Assembly: GCA_949285775.1 (NCBI GenBank)
Contig: CASEAD010000128.1
Location: 1-6,213, forward strand
Length of the DNA stretch: 6,213 nucleotides
Direction: 5' to 3'
Source: an uncultured bacterium
Lineage (GTDB): Bacteria > Bacillota_I > Bacilli_A > RF39 > UBA660
This document shows positions 4,612 to 6,213 of the stretch, piece after piece. Numbering within the stretch: position 1 is the stretch's first letter; every line of letters begins with the position of its first letter. The position numbers and the translations under genes are program-made. Under the pieces are notes generated by a model. The model was not told the origin of the DNA and did not search any database. It saw only the letters and a program-made list of their open reading frames with translations.

Positions 4612-6126
4612 TTGATACTGAAAAAACCTTATGCCTTCTTAATAAAACACTTTAAACTAATACACTTAATTCTTGCAGGAATATATGTATATTTAGCTTT
4701 TAAAGTAAACAGTATTTTATCTTATTATAATAATTTTACATCTGGAACAGTAGGCAAACTAAACGCTATTAACTATATCAATTCATTTTACTTAATTGCA
4801 ATTATATTATCCATAGTTATTTGTACTATAATACTAATATTAATGCACCATAAGAAAAAGCCAAAATTATTATACATAATCTTAATAATATTATATATCT
4901 TAATAGCGGGCGTAATATCATTATCAATGAACGGACTAAATACAATATATTTCTCAGTACTAGACGCTAAAACTTTAAGATTATATAGAGATTTACTCCG
5001 AATAATCTTAATAGTACAATACATAACTATTGCCATTACCCTTGTTAGAGGTCTAGGTTTTGATATTAAAAAATTTGACTTTGTTAAAGATTTAAATGAA
5101 ATGAATATTGATGTAAGTGACGACGAAGAAATAGAACTAACCCTAAATGGAACAAATGTAATAACAAGAAATATCAGAAGAAGAATAAGAGAATTAAAAT
5201 ATTATTATATAGAAAACAAAACTTTTATAAACATTATAATAATAATAGTAATAGTCATAGGCTTATTCACTCTAACAATTAATACTCAAGTAATAAATAA
5301 AGTTTATTCAGAAAGAGAAACCTTCACCACAGATGATTTTCATTTTCAAGTATTAAATACATATATAACAAATAAAAGCTCTAGTAATAAAACTATAAGC
5401 ACTAATAATTCAAGCTTTATTATTATAAAAATGCAAGTAAGCCCCAACACAGAAGAACCAGAAATAAATACCAGTAATCTAATATTAAAAATAGATAATA
5501 ACTCCTATACCATTAATAACAGATATTATAACAGCTTCCTAGATATAGGAAACGCATATCGAAATCAAAAAATAAATACAACTAGAACTTATTTATTTAT
5601 ATATAATATCCCCAATGAAGACATAACCAAAAAAATGCAACTAATATATGGAAGTGATAAAAAAATCAACCTAAATCCCATTAATTTAGATGAAACAGAA
5701 GACACAATAAATTTAAGTATAACAAATACTCTAGATTTATCATCAACAATCCTTTCATCAGGAACAATAACCATAAACTCATATGAAGTAGCCAAAGAAT
5801 TTCCATACGAATACACTTATGAAATAGAAGGTACAGCCCATACCGGAACCTTACAACTATCTAGTACCACAAATACAATCTTGAAATTAGATATTACATC
5901 ATCTTTACCAAATAATTTAACATTATATGATTTAATATCTACCTACGGAAAAATAAAATATACAATTGATAATACAGAATATACTAACAATTTAACTATA
6001 AATAAAACACCTGGAAGCTATCAAAATGGACTATATCTAGAAGTAGATAAAGAAATAGAACAAGCTGAAAATATCTATTTAGAAATAAACATAAGAAATA
6101 AAAAGTATAATTATAAGATAAAATAA
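4612..6126 (+). CDS. Multi-pass membrane protein with large extracytoplasmic C-terminal half, function unknown
   Basis: I do not recognise a characterised function. I start it at TTG 4612, giving 504 residues. The in-frame GTG at 4603 lies inside the ribosome binding site AGAGGTGAT (4599-4607) and so cannot be the start. Predicted helices are at about 14-31, 57-77, 86-106 and 129-147. A charged cytoplasmic stretch follows (about 148-204, with RRRIRELK), then a fifth helix (about 205-224). Positive charges flank the cytoplasmic ends (HHKKKPK after helix 2), so the last 280 residues should lie outside. That part is rich in Asn, Thr, Ser and Ile with alternating beta-like patterns, in two blocks. 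The first (about 239-347) begins DDFHFQVLNTYITN and resembles DUF4352-like immunoglobulin-fold domains; the second (about 352-504) ends YLEINIRNKKYNYKIK. It has no cysteine in the external part and no catalytic motif I can see. It has its own strong promoter, so it is probably made in growing cells. Confidence 0.8.
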   Translation: MILKKPYAFLIKHFKLIHLILAGIYVYLAFKVNSILSYYNNFTSGTVGKLNAINYINSFYLIAIILSIVICTIILILMHHKKKPKLLYIILIILYILIAGVISLSMNGLNTIYFSVLDAKTLRLYRDLLRIILIVQYITIAITLVRGLGFDIKKFDFVKDLNEMNIDVSDDEEIELTLNGTNVITRNIRRRIRELKYYYIENKTFINIIIIIVIVIGLFTLTINTQVINKVYSERETFTTDDFHFQVLNTYITNKSSSNKTISTNNSSFIIIKMQVSPNTEEPEINTSNLILKIDNNSYTINNRYYNSFLDIGNAYRNQKINTTRTYLFIYNIPNEDITKKMQLIYGSDKKINLNPINLDETEDTINLSITNTLDLSSTILSSGTITINSYEVAKEFPYEYTYEIEGTAHTGTLQLSSTTNTILKLDITSSLPNNLTLYDLISTYGKIKYTIDNTEYTNNLTINKTPGSYQNGLYLEVDKEIEQAENIYLEINIRNKKYNYKIK

Positions 6127-6130
6127 AATA

Positions 6131-6159
6131 TTGTTATATTATAAAAAATAATGTATAAT
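6131..6159 (+). promoter_or_regulatory. Sigma-A-type promoter of the last gene
   Basis: TTGTTA (6131-6136) and TATAAT (6154-6159) are 17 bases apart. The start would be near 6166, at the ribosome binding site, so the leader is very short. No clear terminator lies between the preceding stop codon and this promoter. Confidence 0.6.
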
Positions 6160-6177
6160 ATTAGTGAGGTGGAAAAA

Positions 6178-6213
6178 ATGCAACCAATCTATTATATAAT
6201 AATATTTGCAGTA
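6178..6213 (+). CDS. Start of an unidentified gene, probable membrane or exported protein (3' end outside window)
   Basis: An ATG at 6178 stands five bases after a very good ribosome binding site, GAGGTGG (6166-6172), and the frame stays open to the window edge. Only 12 residues are visible, MQPIYYIIIFAV. They are strongly hydrophobic from residue 4 on, which suggests an N-terminal transmembrane segment or signal anchor. Nothing more can be said about function. A separate promoter is visible upstream, although co-transcription with the preceding gene is also possible because no terminator intervenes. Confidence 0.6.
   Translation, partial: MQPIYYIIIFAV

Noticed and set aside
6127..6162. AT-only dyad (AATATT...AATATT) as a terminator of the 504-residue gene
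   Set aside because: It has almost no GC pairs, mismatches in the stem and no T-tract, and overlaps the next promoter.

Overview
The window looks like ordinary chromosomal DNA from an AT-rich, endospore-forming member of the Bacillota, most likely class Bacilli. The evidence is four proteins readable as SpoIID, SpoIIQ, SpoIIID and Mbl in the Bacillus order, strong GGAGG-type ribosome binding sites, sigma-A-like TTGACA/TATAAT promoters and short U-tailed terminators. Tryptophan is encoded by TGG, no coding frame is interrupted by TGA, and one gene ends in TGA at a terminator, so the standard bacterial code applies rather than the Mycoplasma code. The compact spacing, low GC and small proteins would suit an uncultured gut lineage near Erysipelotrichia or RF39, but that placement is inference. 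All genes are on the plus strand.

Layout. Positions 1-240 hold the 3' end of a LysM-repeat protein, closed by a terminator that includes its stop codon. Positions 304-619 are a self-contained rpmE (ribosomal protein L31) unit: promoter, structured leader, gene and terminator. Its T-tract runs almost directly into the -35 box of the next unit, rpiB plus a small DUF1146 (YwzB-like) membrane protein that overlaps rpiB by 8 bases. Positions 1321-3420 are the sporulation block: spoIID (peptidoglycan lytic transglycosylase), spoIIQ (forespore-side channel scaffold with a degenerate LytM domain) and spoIIID (mother-cell transcription factor). Candidate sigma-E-like, sigma-F-like and sigma-E-like promoters stand in front of these three genes. 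mbl (actin-like cell-shape protein) follows at 3474-4472 and ends in a clear terminator. A strong promoter then drives a 504-residue multi-pass membrane protein with a large extracytoplasmic beta-rich C-terminal half, which I cannot assign to a characterised function. The window ends 12 codons into another gene.

How it fits together. The series rpmE, rpiB, ywzB, spoIID, spoIIQ, spoIIID, mbl has the same relative order as in Bacillus subtilis, where many genes (including prfA, glyA, upp, the atp operon and murAA) lie between them. The window is thus a condensed version of an ancestral Bacilli segment. SpoIID and SpoIIQ act during forespore engulfment, SpoIIID tunes mother-cell gene expression, and Mbl organises lateral wall synthesis. 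I see no mobile element, CRISPR array, phage gene, tRNA or rRNA. The least explained item is the 504-residue membrane protein downstream of mbl.
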